The notes beneath the pieces were generated by a model that worked only from the letters and a program-made list of their open reading frames with translations, made no database searches and had not been told where the DNA came from. Positions 6,896-14,529 of a DNA stretch of 20,164 nt are shown here, piece by piece; positions within the stretch are counted from its first letter, which is position 1; each line of letters begins with the position of its first letter. Origin of the DNA: Bacteroidales bacterium UBA1715 (GTDB lineage Bacteria; Bacteroidota; Bacteroidia; Bacteroidales; UBA1715); NCBI GenBank assembly GCA_002317135.1, contig DCIX01000024.1, positions 1-20,164 of the forward strand, read 5' to 3'. The position numbers and the translations under genes are program-made.

Positions 6896-7639
6896 CTAAA
6901 AATTATCGGAACTGCGATAGTTTTTCTGAATTTGCTCAAAAGTCCTGGAACCTTTTTCTAAAACTTGTGTGGTAATTTGTGCTGCTTGGTTTCCCCAAAT
7001 TCTACCTAAAATTCGGTCTATAGAAACTATTACACTATGAACACGAACAATATCGGAAGGTTTTCCTCCTTCATCTTTATATTTATAAAAACAAGACAAA
7101 TCGCAGGTTTTCACAATTCCAATCAACTCAAATGTTGATTTGTCTGTACCTACTTCGTATTCATTTAAAATCTTTAAGATTTCTTGTTCTTGCTCTTTGG
7201 TTATTTCAAATGATTGCTCTGTTTGTTCCTCGTAGATTTTTCCTTTCCAGATGCCTTTCTTTTGTTGTTTGAGACGTTCGATTTCGTTATAGAGCACTGC
7301 AAAAACGAGAAAAATTCTTTTTTCCAATTTTTCAGTAACAGTAATTATCGGTTCAAAAAAGTAAGGACCACTACCTTCTTTTGTAATTATATAATCCTCA
7401 AGTTCTTTATCGGAGATATTTTCATAATCCTGAAAGAAAAAAGAAGGTTTGGGGGCCGGAAATATCAACATTGTTTCTTGCATCATCTTTCGATAAATTT
7501 TCGGGAACGAAGAGGCACAATCAACTTCTTTCATCAACCCCCGCAACACATTGATTTTGGTATTGATAGAAGAATCTTGTTTCAACGTTGTTGAAATTAT
7601 ATTACATATACCTACAAGATTTTCTTTCGTCAAATCCAT
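6896..7639 (-). CDS. Unrecognised cytoplasmic protein
   Basis: A 247-residue protein taken from ATG 7637-7639 (MDLTKENLVGICNIISTTL). The open frame extends further upstream but through a terminator, and this ATG lies 20 bases after a good TAnnTTTG box. No signal peptide, membrane helix or familiar motif is seen. The sequence is mostly helical in character, with an early aromatic segment (FFFQDYENISDKELEDYI), a Lys/Gln/Glu-rich middle (LKQQKKGIWKGKIYEEQTEQ) and an internal EITKEQEQEILKILNEYE. It stands as a single-gene unit: a terminator precedes it and 200 bases without a gene follow. The family could not be named. Confidence 0.65.
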   Translation of the reverse strand: MDLTKENLVGICNIISTTLKQDSSINTKINVLRGLMKEVDCASSFPKIYRKMMQETMLIFPAPKPSFFFQDYENISDKELEDYIITKEGSGPYFFEPIITVTEKLEKRIFLVFAVLYNEIERLKQQKKGIWKGKIYEEQTEQSFEITKEQEQEILKILNEYEVGTDKSTFELIGIVKTCDLSCFYKYKDEGGKPSDIVRVHSVIVSIDRILGRIWGNQAAQITTQVLEKGSRTFEQIQKNYRSSDNF

Positions 7640-7659
7640 AACACCATTCAAGAACAATT

Positions 7660-7667
7660 CAAAAATA
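7660..7667 (-). promoter_or_regulatory. -7 promoter box (TATTTTTG)
   Basis: An exact match to the Bacteroidota -7 box TAnnTTTG on the minus strand, 20 bases before the ATG of the unrecognised gene at 7639. A TTTG lies 15 bases further upstream, inside the T run of the preceding terminator, which is closer than usual for a -33 box. Confidence 0.55.
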
Positions 7668-7684
7668 TGGAATTTTCCGAAACA

Positions 7685-7714
7685 AAAAAAGGCGGAAATT
7701 TTTCCACCTTTTTT
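7685..7714. terminator. Bidirectional intrinsic terminator
   Basis: The arms AAAAAAGGCGGAAA (7685-7698) and TTTCCACCTTTTTT (7701-7714) pair with a single C-A mismatch. The A/T-rich arm ends provide a T run on either strand. It most likely ends the minus-strand operon whose last stop codon is at 7784. Confidence 0.8.
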
Positions 7715-7725
7715 ATTGAAATGCA

Positions 7726-7748
7726 GGGGCTGAGTAGAACCCAGCCCC
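7726..7748 (-). repeat. 23-nt GC-rich hairpin element, copy A
   Basis: On the minus strand the arm GGGGCTGGGT and the arm ACTCAGCCCC pair over 10 bp (one G-T) around a TCT loop. It lies 35 bases after the stop codon of the small secreted protein gene (7784) and is preceded by TTAATGATTAAT. A matching element with compensatory changes lies at 19108-19130. Confidence 0.8.
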
Positions 7749-7783
7749 AACATTTAACCATTAATCATTAACTATACCTTTAT

Positions 7784-8269
7784 CTAAATGCTTTCTTTTA
7801 GTTTGCCGTCTTTTTTGGCATCGACATACTTCTGTAATTTTTTGTCGATTTGTACTTTGTACTTTTTATACATAGAATAGCGAACTGTTTTATCTATCGC
7901 CTGATATTGCAACTCCGATTCTTCTATTTTAAAATTGCTTGTAATTGCTGTTTGACAAAGTGCTGCAAAATAACGAGCAGACAATGCTGCATCGTTTGAA
8001 ATTGTCTTATAGAATTTCTTATTTGGAACAAAATAATAATATGGGTTATTATTCATCCACTCTACAAGGAAATCAAATGCGATAAGATTATTCTCGTCGT
8101 TTTTCAACGGAGAATTCAATAAGAACTCACAACAATCAAGTACACGAGGCTGTAATTCCGCATATTCAGCCGAATCTTTAAGAATTTTGCCTTTCAAATC
8201 AGAGAAATCCTGAGCCATCAATTGAAATACCGACAATGTCAGTAATACGGTTACCATAAACTGTTTCAT
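7784..8269 (-). CDS. Small secreted protein of unknown function
   Basis: A 161-residue protein with a clear signal peptide (MKQFMVTVLLTLSVFQLMA, cleavage before Gln20). The mature part is mainly helical, with aromatic clusters (NNNPYYYFVPNKKFYK) and ALSARYFAALCQTAIT, and ends Lys-rich. It has no cysteine pattern or catalytic motif that I recognise. Similar lengths and composition occur among uncharacterised periplasmic Bacteroidota proteins. It is the last gene of a three-gene operon, 37 bases after the barrel gene, and is followed by a GC-rich hairpin and a terminator. Confidence 0.7.
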   Translation of the reverse strand: MKQFMVTVLLTLSVFQLMAQDFSDLKGKILKDSAEYAELQPRVLDCCEFLLNSPLKNDENNLIAFDFLVEWMNNNPYYYFVPNKKFYKTISNDAALSARYFAALCQTAITSNFKIEESELQYQAIDKTVRYSMYKKYKVQIDKKLQKYVDAKKDGKLKESI

Positions 8270-8306
8270 ACTCTCACAATTTTAGTTTAACATATTCAAT
8301 AATACA

Positions 8307-9068
8307 TCAAAAATCGTTCCGTAATTTTCCCACTCGAATCTTCACAAACAATGTGGCAAACGCCCAATTATTTTCATCATTACACATTATCTGTAATTTT
8401 CGAAGATACGCCTGTACGCTAGCACCAATTTCCACGGATGTCTGGAATGATTTCCGTTGGGAGAAATCAAATTCCGCACTCGTCATAGCAAATACACCGG
8501 GAACAAACTTCATTTCGTTCAAGCCATACGAAAACGATGCTTTTCCATATTTTGTGTATGTAGTAGCATCGAACCGTTCTATTACATCTTGTCCATCGGG
8601 ATGAAGTACATGGTAGTACATCGGTTTTTCGAACGCTAACGCAAGTCCTCCATCATAATTCAAATAAATCGAAACAGAATTTTTGTCGAACTTGCTAAAC
8701 TTCTCGCTTCTACGTCCACAAAGAACAGCCAATGCACCTACATTGTTATCCTTTCCATAAATACTCATACCATACGAAGTTGCCATACGAATTTCTTTGG
8801 CACTACGAATAGAATGAATTTGAACACGATACGAAGTTTTGTGTAAATAGTCCACATACTTTCCATATCGAAAGCCGAGACTAAACCCATTCGTATTCAA
8901 ACCAATGGAAGCAGAGTAATCGTCGGAAAACAAAATTTTGTTCGCTGTTTCTACCTCACCTTGGGAAAATACAGGCAATGAAAAAATACAGAGCATGAAA
9001 ATACTCTGTATTATAATTACGCAAATACGAATGAAATGCTTAGATTCTTGAATCAATTTGTTCAACAC
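8307..9068 (-). CDS. Outer-membrane beta-barrel protein, GTG start
   Basis: A 253-residue protein. The open frame begins at GTG 9066-9068 inside the upstream lipoprotein gene (29-base overlap). The next ATG would remove most of the hydrophobic segment, so GTG or the adjacent TTG is the probable start. A signal peptide covers about residues 13-35 (IRICVIIIQSIFMLCIFSLP, ending VFSQ). The mature part is beta-barrel-like: YSASIGLNTNGFSLGFRYGK, SVSIYLNYDGGLALAFEKPM and ATLFVKIRVGK, ending in Phe. It may work with the neighbouring lipoprotein and secreted protein at the cell envelope. No family name could be assigned with confidence. Confidence 0.7.
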   Translation of the reverse strand: MLNKLIQESKHFIRICVIIIQSIFMLCIFSLPVFSQGEVETANKILFSDDYSASIGLNTNGFSLGFRYGKYVDYLHKTSYRVQIHSIRSAKEIRMATSYGMSIYGKDNNVGALAVLCGRRSEKFSKFDKNSVSIYLNYDGGLALAFEKPMYYHVLHPDGQDVIERFDATTYTKYGKASFSYGLNEMKFVPGVFAMTSAEFDFSQRKSFQTSVEIGASVQAYLRKLQIMCNDENNWAFATLFVKIRVGKLRNDF

Positions 9069-9171
9069 TTGACTCTCCAGGATAAGCTGGACATGGATCT
9101 ACTGTTTTACAAGAAGAAACGAATGCTGCAATAGCTGCAACAATAGCGAAAATAATACTAACCTTTTTCAT
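9040..9171 (-). CDS. 43-residue lipoprotein
   Basis: A short gene from ATG 9169-9171 to TAA 9040-9042. The product starts MKKVSIIFAIVAAIAAFVSS and has a lipobox Cys21, followed by KTVDPCPAYPGE and a short polar tail ending DSRI. It has a good Bacteroidota -7 box 29 bases upstream and is the first gene of the operon with the barrel protein. Its 3' end overlaps that gene by 29 bases in another frame. Similar tiny lipoproteins ending soon after a CPAY segment are common in Bacteroidales. Function unknown. Confidence 0.75.
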   Translation of the reverse strand: MKKVSIIFAIVAAIAAFVSSCKTVDPCPAYPGESSVEQIDSRI

Positions 9172-9200
9172 ATAATTCAAATTTGAATAAATTCATTGTT

Positions 9201-9208
9201 CAAAAGTA
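9201..9208 (-). promoter_or_regulatory. -7 promoter box (TACTTTTG)
   Basis: A TAnnTTTG match on the minus strand, 29 bases before the ATG of the 43-residue lipoprotein. It forms one half of a divergent promoter region with the box at 9284-9291. No convincing -33 box was found. Confidence 0.55.
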
Positions 9209-9283
9209 AACTTTTTTCTCTTATGATTATGCTGTTTTTTTACAATTTCTATTGAGAACTCTCGTTTTTCCTTATAAAAAGTG

Positions 9284-9291
9284 TACATTTG
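9284..9291 (+). promoter_or_regulatory. -7 promoter box (TACATTTG)
   Basis: An exact TAnnTTTG match, 16 bases before the ATG of the DUF4293 gene. A T-rich stretch at about 9265-9269 could serve as a weak -33 element. The implied leader is only about 10 bases. Confidence 0.65.
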
Positions 9292-9307
9292 TTCAAAAGA
9301 TACAACT

Positions 9308-9757
9308 ATGATACAAAGAATTCAATCAATATATTTATTGCTTTCTGCAATTATTATGGGAGTTGCATGCTCATTGCCATTAGTTCAATTTACTCTATCG
9401 CCAGAAACATCTGCCACATTATACGCATTTTCCTTGCAACAAGATGCAGAATCTGCAAAGTTGTGGTCGTTAGGCATTGCCTTTGCCATAACTGCATTGC
9501 TTAATTTCATCATCATTTTTCTTTTCTCAAAAAGACGCTTGCAAATCAAGTGTACTCACTATGCGTGCTTGTTAAAGATTGCTATCTTGGCTGTAATTGC
9601 CTATTACACTTACATTTTGAACACTACCGATGTTTCATCTATAAAACCTGCTTTTGGATTAATTTGTATTCCTGTTGCTATGATATTAGATTGGATGGCG
9701 GTAAAAGCAATCCGTAAGGATGAAGAATTAGTTAGATCAGTTGACAGAATTCGTTAA
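9308..9757 (+). CDS. DUF4293 family integral membrane protein
   Basis: A 149-residue protein with start ATG 9308 (MIQRIQSIYLLLSAIIMG). An earlier in-frame GTG overlaps the -7 box and is rejected. The opening MIQRIQSIYLLL is the hallmark of the Bacteroidota family DUF4293. Four membrane helices are visible, at about residues 9-28, 52-73, 85-104 and 115-137, with a basic loop after helix 2 (SKRRLQIK). The C-terminus is charged (RKDEELVRSVDRIR). The thioredoxin-like gene follows after 10 bases, so they are co-transcribed. No function is established for the family. Confidence 0.9.
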   Translation: MIQRIQSIYLLLSAIIMGVACSLPLVQFTLSPETSATLYAFSLQQDAESAKLWSLGIAFAITALLNFIIIFLFSKRRLQIKCTHYACLLKIAILAVIAYYTYILNTTDVSSIKPAFGLICIPVAMILDWMAVKAIRKDEELVRSVDRIR

Positions 9758-9767
9758 TTTGTTTACT

Positions 9768-11297
9768 ATGAAGAAGTTATTAAGTATTTTTCTTGCTTGT
9801 ACATTATCTGTTTCTTTATTTGCACAAAAGAAAGGACATACTATAGATGTTACCATAAAGGGGGTAAAAGACACAACCTTATTGTTGGGCTACCACTATG
9901 GTCCGAAAAAACTTGTATCCGACACAATTTGGGTGGACAAAAACGGACACGGTGCTTTCAAAGGCGATTCTCTACTTGATGGTGGACTATATCTTATTTT
10001 AACACCTGACTATCGTTATTTTGAGGTAATGATAGACGATGCAAATCAGACGTTTAAATTAGAAACAGACACCACTGACCTTACCGGACATTTAAAAGTA
10101 ACAGGAAGTTCTTCGAACGAAGTTTTTAGAAAATATCAAGAAAAAAGTGCAGAAATCTACAAAGTACGTAAGCCTTCATACGATAAACTAAAAGCATTGT
10201 ACGAAGAAGACACAACAAAATACTCGGCAAAACAATTAGAAAAGCGCAGAGAATCTATCAAAAAAGAAAGATCAACTGTTGATTCACTACGAAATCTTAT
10301 GATTGCCTACGAAGACGAGATTATCGCTCAATATCCAAAATCTCTATTGGCATCGATTCTTGGTTGCACACACGAAATCGAAATTCCTGATTATCCTCGC
10401 GATGAAAACGGAACCATTACTGATTCGCTTTTCAAATATCAATACGCAAAAATGCACTTCTTCGACAAGGTTAATCTTGGCGACGAACGTTTGCTAAGAA
10501 CTCCTGTGTTCGAGAACAAAATAGATGATTATTTTGACCGTCAACTTTTCCAAATTCCTGATTCTATTATTCCTCAAGTGGATTTTGTTATGAATAGAAT
10601 CCTTGAACAAGAAGGAAAAGGTTACGAAGGTAAAATGTATTACCAAACACTACACCACTTGTTTATGAAATGGCAAAATCCAAAGTATATGGGATTTGAC
10701 AACATCTTCGTACACCTTATGGGCGAATATTATTTAAAAGGGAAAATTCCTGCTCGCGTTGCCAACGACACTGCCTATATGAATAAAATTCAAGATCGCT
10801 ACAGTAAAACGGTACATAATAGAATTGGCGTACAAGCACAGGACTTACTTGTGTACAAAATGGGCAACGACACTCTTGACGAACATTTTGGTTGGACACG
10901 ATTAAGTTTGGTAAAATCACCATATATCGTTTTGTATTTCTTTGATACAGACTGCGGTCACTGTAAAAAAATCATTCCTGAATGGCATAAACAATTTCAA
11001 GAAAATAAATTCAAAGAAAAAGGCGTTGAAACATTCCTTGTGTATACTCAAACAGATATGGAAAAATGGAAGAAATTCATTTCTGAACAAAATATGTTTG
11101 ATTTCATAAATGTATTCGACCCATACCAAAACACAAATTTCCGTACAACATACGACATCTACAGTACGCCCGTATCGTATGTCCTAAATCCTGAACGAAA
11201 AATCATTGCAAAACGATTACCTCCAGAAACAATCGTTGAAGTTCTTAATCACGAACTTGAAAAGAAACAGGATACAGCAAGTAAGAAGAAAAAATAA
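9768..11297 (+). CDS. Thioredoxin-like periplasmic protein (DUF4369/DUF5106 type)
   Basis: A 509-residue protein with start ATG 9768 and signal peptide MKKLLSIFLACTLSVSLFA. Residues ~25-115 look like a DUF4369 domain (TIDVTIKGVKDTTLLLGYHY, then VMIDDANQTF). A long helical middle (~120-370, partly Lys/Glu-rich around 140-175) resembles DUF5106. The C-terminal thioredoxin fold begins near 385 with VLYFFDTDCGHCKK; the CGHC pair is Cys396/Cys399. A cis-proline region follows (IYSTPVSYV). This arrangement is common in Bacteroidota TlpA/ResA-like proteins, which reduce or exchange disulfides in the periplasm. The last residues are a run of lysines. It shares an operon with DUF4293 and ends at a bidirectional terminator. 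Confidence 0.9.
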   Translation: MKKLLSIFLACTLSVSLFAQKKGHTIDVTIKGVKDTTLLLGYHYGPKKLVSDTIWVDKNGHGAFKGDSLLDGGLYLILTPDYRYFEVMIDDANQTFKLETDTTDLTGHLKVTGSSSNEVFRKYQEKSAEIYKVRKPSYDKLKALYEEDTTKYSAKQLEKRRESIKKERSTVDSLRNLMIAYEDEIIAQYPKSLLASILGCTHEIEIPDYPRDENGTITDSLFKYQYAKMHFFDKVNLGDERLLRTPVFENKIDDYFDRQLFQIPDSIIPQVDFVMNRILEQEGKGYEGKMYYQTLHHLFMKWQNPKYMGFDNIFVHLMGEYYLKGKIPARVANDTAYMNKIQDRYSKTVHNRIGVQAQDLLVYKMGNDTLDEHFGWTRLSLVKSPYIVLYFFDTDCGHCKKIIPEWHKQFQENKFKEKGVETFLVYTQTDMEKWKKFISEQNMFDFINVFDPYQNTNFRTTYDIYSTPVSYVLNPERKIIAKRLPPETIVEVLNHELEKKQDTASKKKK

Positions 11298-11309
11298 AAA
11301 TCTTATACC

Positions 11310-11334
11310 AAAGGCAGGTTTTAAACCTGCCTTT
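11310..11334. terminator. Shared terminator between convergent genes
   Basis: A perfect 12-bp inverted repeat (AAAGGCAGGTTT and AAACCTGCCTTT) around a single central T, with A and T flanks usable on both strands. It lies 12 bases after the thioredoxin stop codon and touches the stop codon of the PnuC gene. Confidence 0.9.
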
Positions 11335-11944
11335 ATTGTTTCTTATATTTCCTACTCCATTCAAACAAACCTATAACCGAAGTAATTATATACGAAACAT
11401 ACAGAATCAGCGTCATATATAAATCTTCCGAGCCGGAGTAAATAATTGTGATAACATACAATAAATCGGCAGCAATCCAAAAACACCAATATTGCAAATA
11501 TTTTTTGGTAAGGAGAAATGTAGCAACTGCACTAATTGCCGTAATTATTGCGTCTTGAACAGCAAGTTCCGAAGTGGTCTGTTTTAGCACTAATGTCAAA
11601 ATAACAGCTAAAATAGCTATCACCGACAAAGAGATGCTCCATTCGCGAAGCCTCATCATTACAATCGGCATTGCATCGTTATTGTTTTGAGCACCTTTTT
11701 TCCAGCAATAAATACCATACACACTTGTAATAATATAATACACTTGAAAAAATGCGTATGCATATACTTCTTTTGAAAAAAATCCAATACCCAACAATGT
11801 TGCTGAAACAATGTTACAATACCACAACAAAATATTCTGCTTAATCTGAAACCACATTACAAGAAAACCCGTAAGTGTTCCAAATAGCACACACGCCTTT
11901 ACAAAAGTAAATTCAGAGAAATAATTACCTATAAATTCTACCAT
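11333..11944 (-). CDS. pnuC: PnuC-type vitamin/nucleoside transporter
   Basis: A 203-residue membrane protein with about seven helices. Family features include WYCNIVSATLLGIGFFSKEV, then YAFFQVYYIITSVYGIYCW (first half) and YWCFWIAADLLYVITIIYSG (second half), matching the inverted-repeat arrangement of PnuC (SWEET-like) facilitators. PnuC takes up nicotinamide riboside; close relatives take thiamine (PnuT) or riboflavin (PnuX). No NadR kinase, thiamine kinase, riboswitch or TonB receptor is adjacent, so the substrate cannot be chosen. It begins 2 bases after the stop codon of the large T9SS-exported protein, which makes it the last gene of an otherwise surface-protein operon. Confidence 0.85.
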   Translation of the reverse strand: MVEFIGNYFSEFTFVKACVLFGTLTGFLVMWFQIKQNILLWYCNIVSATLLGIGFFSKEVYAYAFFQVYYIITSVYGIYCWKKGAQNNNDAMPIVMMRLREWSISLSVIAILAVILTLVLKQTTSELAVQDAIITAISAVATFLLTKKYLQYWCFWIAADLLYVITIIYSGSEDLYMTLILYVSYIITSVIGLFEWSRKYKKQ

Positions 11945-11946
11945 AC

Positions 11947-14529
11947 CTAATCACTAAACTTATGTACAAATCCTGCGATTTCCCGTTTATGTATTTCACA
12001 ATCAGACCAATACTCATACACGTCGCAGACATAGTAAAATACACCATCGGAGATTTTTTTCTTTGTTTTATGATGTGTTCCGTCCCAATTTAATTCTGGA
12101 TTTTCGGTAGCAAAAACCAGTTGTCCCCACGCATCATACAGTTTCATATCAACTCGTTGTACAAACTTATTTACCACAGGATGAAACAAATCATTTTCGC
12201 CATCACCATTTGGTGTAAACACATTTGGCAATGTATATTGTGGACAGTTGTATAAGCAAGTATCATATTCATATTTACCTATATTTCCTGCAGAATCCTC
12301 TGCTGCAACATAATAACATCCCGCCATATTTCCCGTAGAATCAGCGAAAGAATGAATAAACGATGTTTGACTACTTGGAACTGTTGCAATAACGTGCCAT
12401 TCAGGATTTTCGCAGTTCTTAAAATACACAAGTATGTTTTTTATCTCATCTTCCGTATCAACCACCCACGAAATCGTACGCGATAGCGATTCACACGATT
12501 GCTCAACTTGCAATGGCATTGCCTTAGGAGGAACGGTATCGGCTGGAATTGCCGACAAAATCTGCGAAGTGTTATACACTCGCTTCGGCAACAAATGATA
12601 ATCAAAATATCCGCTTGTTCTCACATAATAGTCGTATTCCCTACCATTTTCCAACCCCATATCCCAAAACTCATCATCTTTGAAAGTTCCAATTATCTGA
12701 AACGAAGATTCACCTGGTGCTTTTCGAAGAACAAACAAGGTATCGTTTTCCCAACCAACCGAGGCTTCCAACGTCAATCGAACCTTATGATTATACGCTT
12801 CATAGCGCAAATAAGGAGAAGACGAAACAGGCGGTGCACCAATCAAAATAGGCTTTCCTGTTGCCAATGAATAAAACTCAATTCTATAGGAATAAGCAGA
12901 ATCTACTGTATTCAAATTAGAATCGATGAAACTGGTATCTGTCAGGCCTTCTATTTTTGACACGAGCGACAAATTCTCGCCATATAAGCCAGTAGAGCGA
13001 TAGAGCCAATACTGATATGGTTTCGGGAATGTTATGGAATCAAATTCTCGTGGAATAGACCACGCAACAAATAATTCACCTTTGGTGTTATCCGTCTTTT
13101 CAACACTTACATTCGTCAAAACAGGTGAAGCAGGAACTAATTGTGCACAAATTTCCGAAGAAATATAACTTGAATAATTTCCGCCAAACACCGAACACAA
13201 ACGATAACAATAAGTAAATCCTGGCGTTAATCCAATGCCGTTATTATTATCGTAAAACTCTTTTTTAGAAGCTGCAACAGTTGCAATTTTCTCGTACACC
13301 TCCGTTAAACTATCAGGAAGTCCGACCTCACAATATTCTGGAGCATACGTAGTTGCTTTCCGAGAACGATAGATATCGTATGCAATAACTTGCTCTGCAC
13401 ACAAGGAATCTGCCCACGATAATGACACCGAAACAGATTGAGGACTCGCTTGCAATTGCACTGGAGGATGACCAATTACTTTTATACCGACCGATTTCAT
13501 ATCGGCAAGAGATATCTTGTCGTTGTCTACGGCTTTAAATAAAACCGAATATGCTTGTTCACGAATTTCCGTACATGTCGGCACCCATACAAATTCGCCA
13601 ACAGTCTTTCCTTTCTCCGAAGATACGATTGTAAAAGATGCTTTCTGAGCGATTTCAAAAGGGCCACCAGACGCCTTCAAAAAAACAGAATCACTATCAG
13701 CATCAGTTGCAGTTACAAGAAAACGGACCGTATCGCCAACACGCACACAAACATCAGACAACGGTTCTATTTTTGGGACAGAATTATCGGCATCAAACAC
13801 TTCTATCTGCATATCGCGTACAATCTCCCCTATTTTTGTTCCCTTTCTCCATTCTTCAACAATCATAGCAACATTATAACTACCAAGAACAATCGGAGCA
13901 TCCCAAACCAAATCGCCAGTAACTGCATCCACATAAAAATCCTTACTTGTCATAGGCATTGTATAGCCAGAGATAAAACTACCGTTTTCCCCAGAACAAG
14001 TTGTCAAACGATATGCAAGACTGTCGCCATCGGCATCGTAGGCAGACGGATTATGGATAAATTTTACACCAATCGCGGCATTATCCACTGGCGGATTCGT
14101 AAGAACCGGCGTAGTATTTCCACCTAAAATAGCATCGATACGCAACGTTGTAGTGATTGCAAATGGCACATTTACAGACTCTACAATATTCACAACGCCT
14201 TCGTTTCTATTTGGATCTATTAATTGAATCGTATATGTTCCCGGGCCGGGATAACTATGCGTTGTTTTATACGTATTCTTGGTAAAATCATCTGGAAGAA
14301 ATTCTTCGGAAATGCGTGGAATCGTGCCAGAAATACCATCGCCCCATTCTATCGGCAAAAAACCACGAGATTTATTCGCTTCACTTGGCGTATAGGTATA
14401 AGTGATGATTATTATTTCGTAGATATAACCAGAAACGTGCTTATAAGTAATTTCCCCTGCCCGATTATGCGTAGCAAAAACGGACAAACAAATAAGAAAA
14501 GACAATATGGTCAAACAAAACGACCTCAT
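11947..14529 (-). CDS. T9SS type B-sorted surface protein with PKD/FN3-like domains
   Basis: An 860-residue protein. It has a signal peptide (residues 1-~19) and then HNRAGEITYKHV, a typical N-terminus of this Bacteroidota class. PKD-like features follow (EWGDG at 61-65, HSYPGPGTYTI at 91-101). Two DADGDS/DADSDS segments (165-170, 276-281) fit Ig/cadherin-like modules, and beta-sandwich repeats of fibronectin III type span about 355-740. The final 98 residues begin YTLPNVFTPNGDGENDLF and contain LYDAWGQLVF, NWDGTHH and DGVFYYVCDVY: the type B (CHU_C, gliding-motility-associated) C-terminal sorting domain. It should be exported by type IX secretion and attached to or released from the cell surface. 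Its start shares one base with the stop codon of the preceding lipoprotein gene (TAATG). Confidence 0.92.
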   Translation of the reverse strand: MRSFCLTILSFLICLSVFATHNRAGEITYKHVSGYIYEIIIITYTYTPSEANKSRGFLPIEWGDGISGTIPRISEEFLPDDFTKNTYKTTHSYPGPGTYTIQLIDPNRNEGVVNIVESVNVPFAITTTLRIDAILGGNTTPVLTNPPVDNAAIGVKFIHNPSAYDADGDSLAYRLTTCSGENGSFISGYTMPMTSKDFYVDAVTGDLVWDAPIVLGSYNVAMIVEEWRKGTKIGEIVRDMQIEVFDADNSVPKIEPLSDVCVRVGDTVRFLVTATDADSDSVFLKASGGPFEIAQKASFTIVSSEKGKTVGEFVWVPTCTEIREQAYSVLFKAVDNDKISLADMKSVGIKVIGHPPVQLQASPQSVSVSLSWADSLCAEQVIAYDIYRSRKATTYAPEYCEVGLPDSLTEVYEKIATVAASKKEFYDNNNGIGLTPGFTYCYRLCSVFGGNYSSYISSEICAQLVPASPVLTNVSVEKTDNTKGELFVAWSIPREFDSITFPKPYQYWLYRSTGLYGENLSLVSKIEGLTDTSFIDSNLNTVDSAYSYRIEFYSLATGKPILIGAPPVSSSPYLRYEAYNHKVRLTLEASVGWENDTLFVLRKAPGESSFQIIGTFKDDEFWDMGLENGREYDYYVRTSGYFDYHLLPKRVYNTSQILSAIPADTVPPKAMPLQVEQSCESLSRTISWVVDTEDEIKNILVYFKNCENPEWHVIATVPSSQTSFIHSFADSTGNMAGCYYVAAEDSAGNIGKYEYDTCLYNCPQYTLPNVFTPNGDGENDLFHPVVNKFVQRVDMKLYDAWGQLVFATENPELNWDGTHHKTKKKISDGVFYYVCDVYEYWSDCEIHKREIAGFVHKFSD

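Noticed and set aside
7640..7753. An N-terminal extension of the unrecognised gene
   Set aside because: The extra 38 codons would be read through a terminator hairpin and the promoter box; the internal ATG at 7639 fits better.
13555..14127. A 190-codon plus-strand open frame
   Set aside because: Antisense to the well-supported T9SS-exported protein; the product is a Ser/Arg/Thr-rich shadow without any motif.
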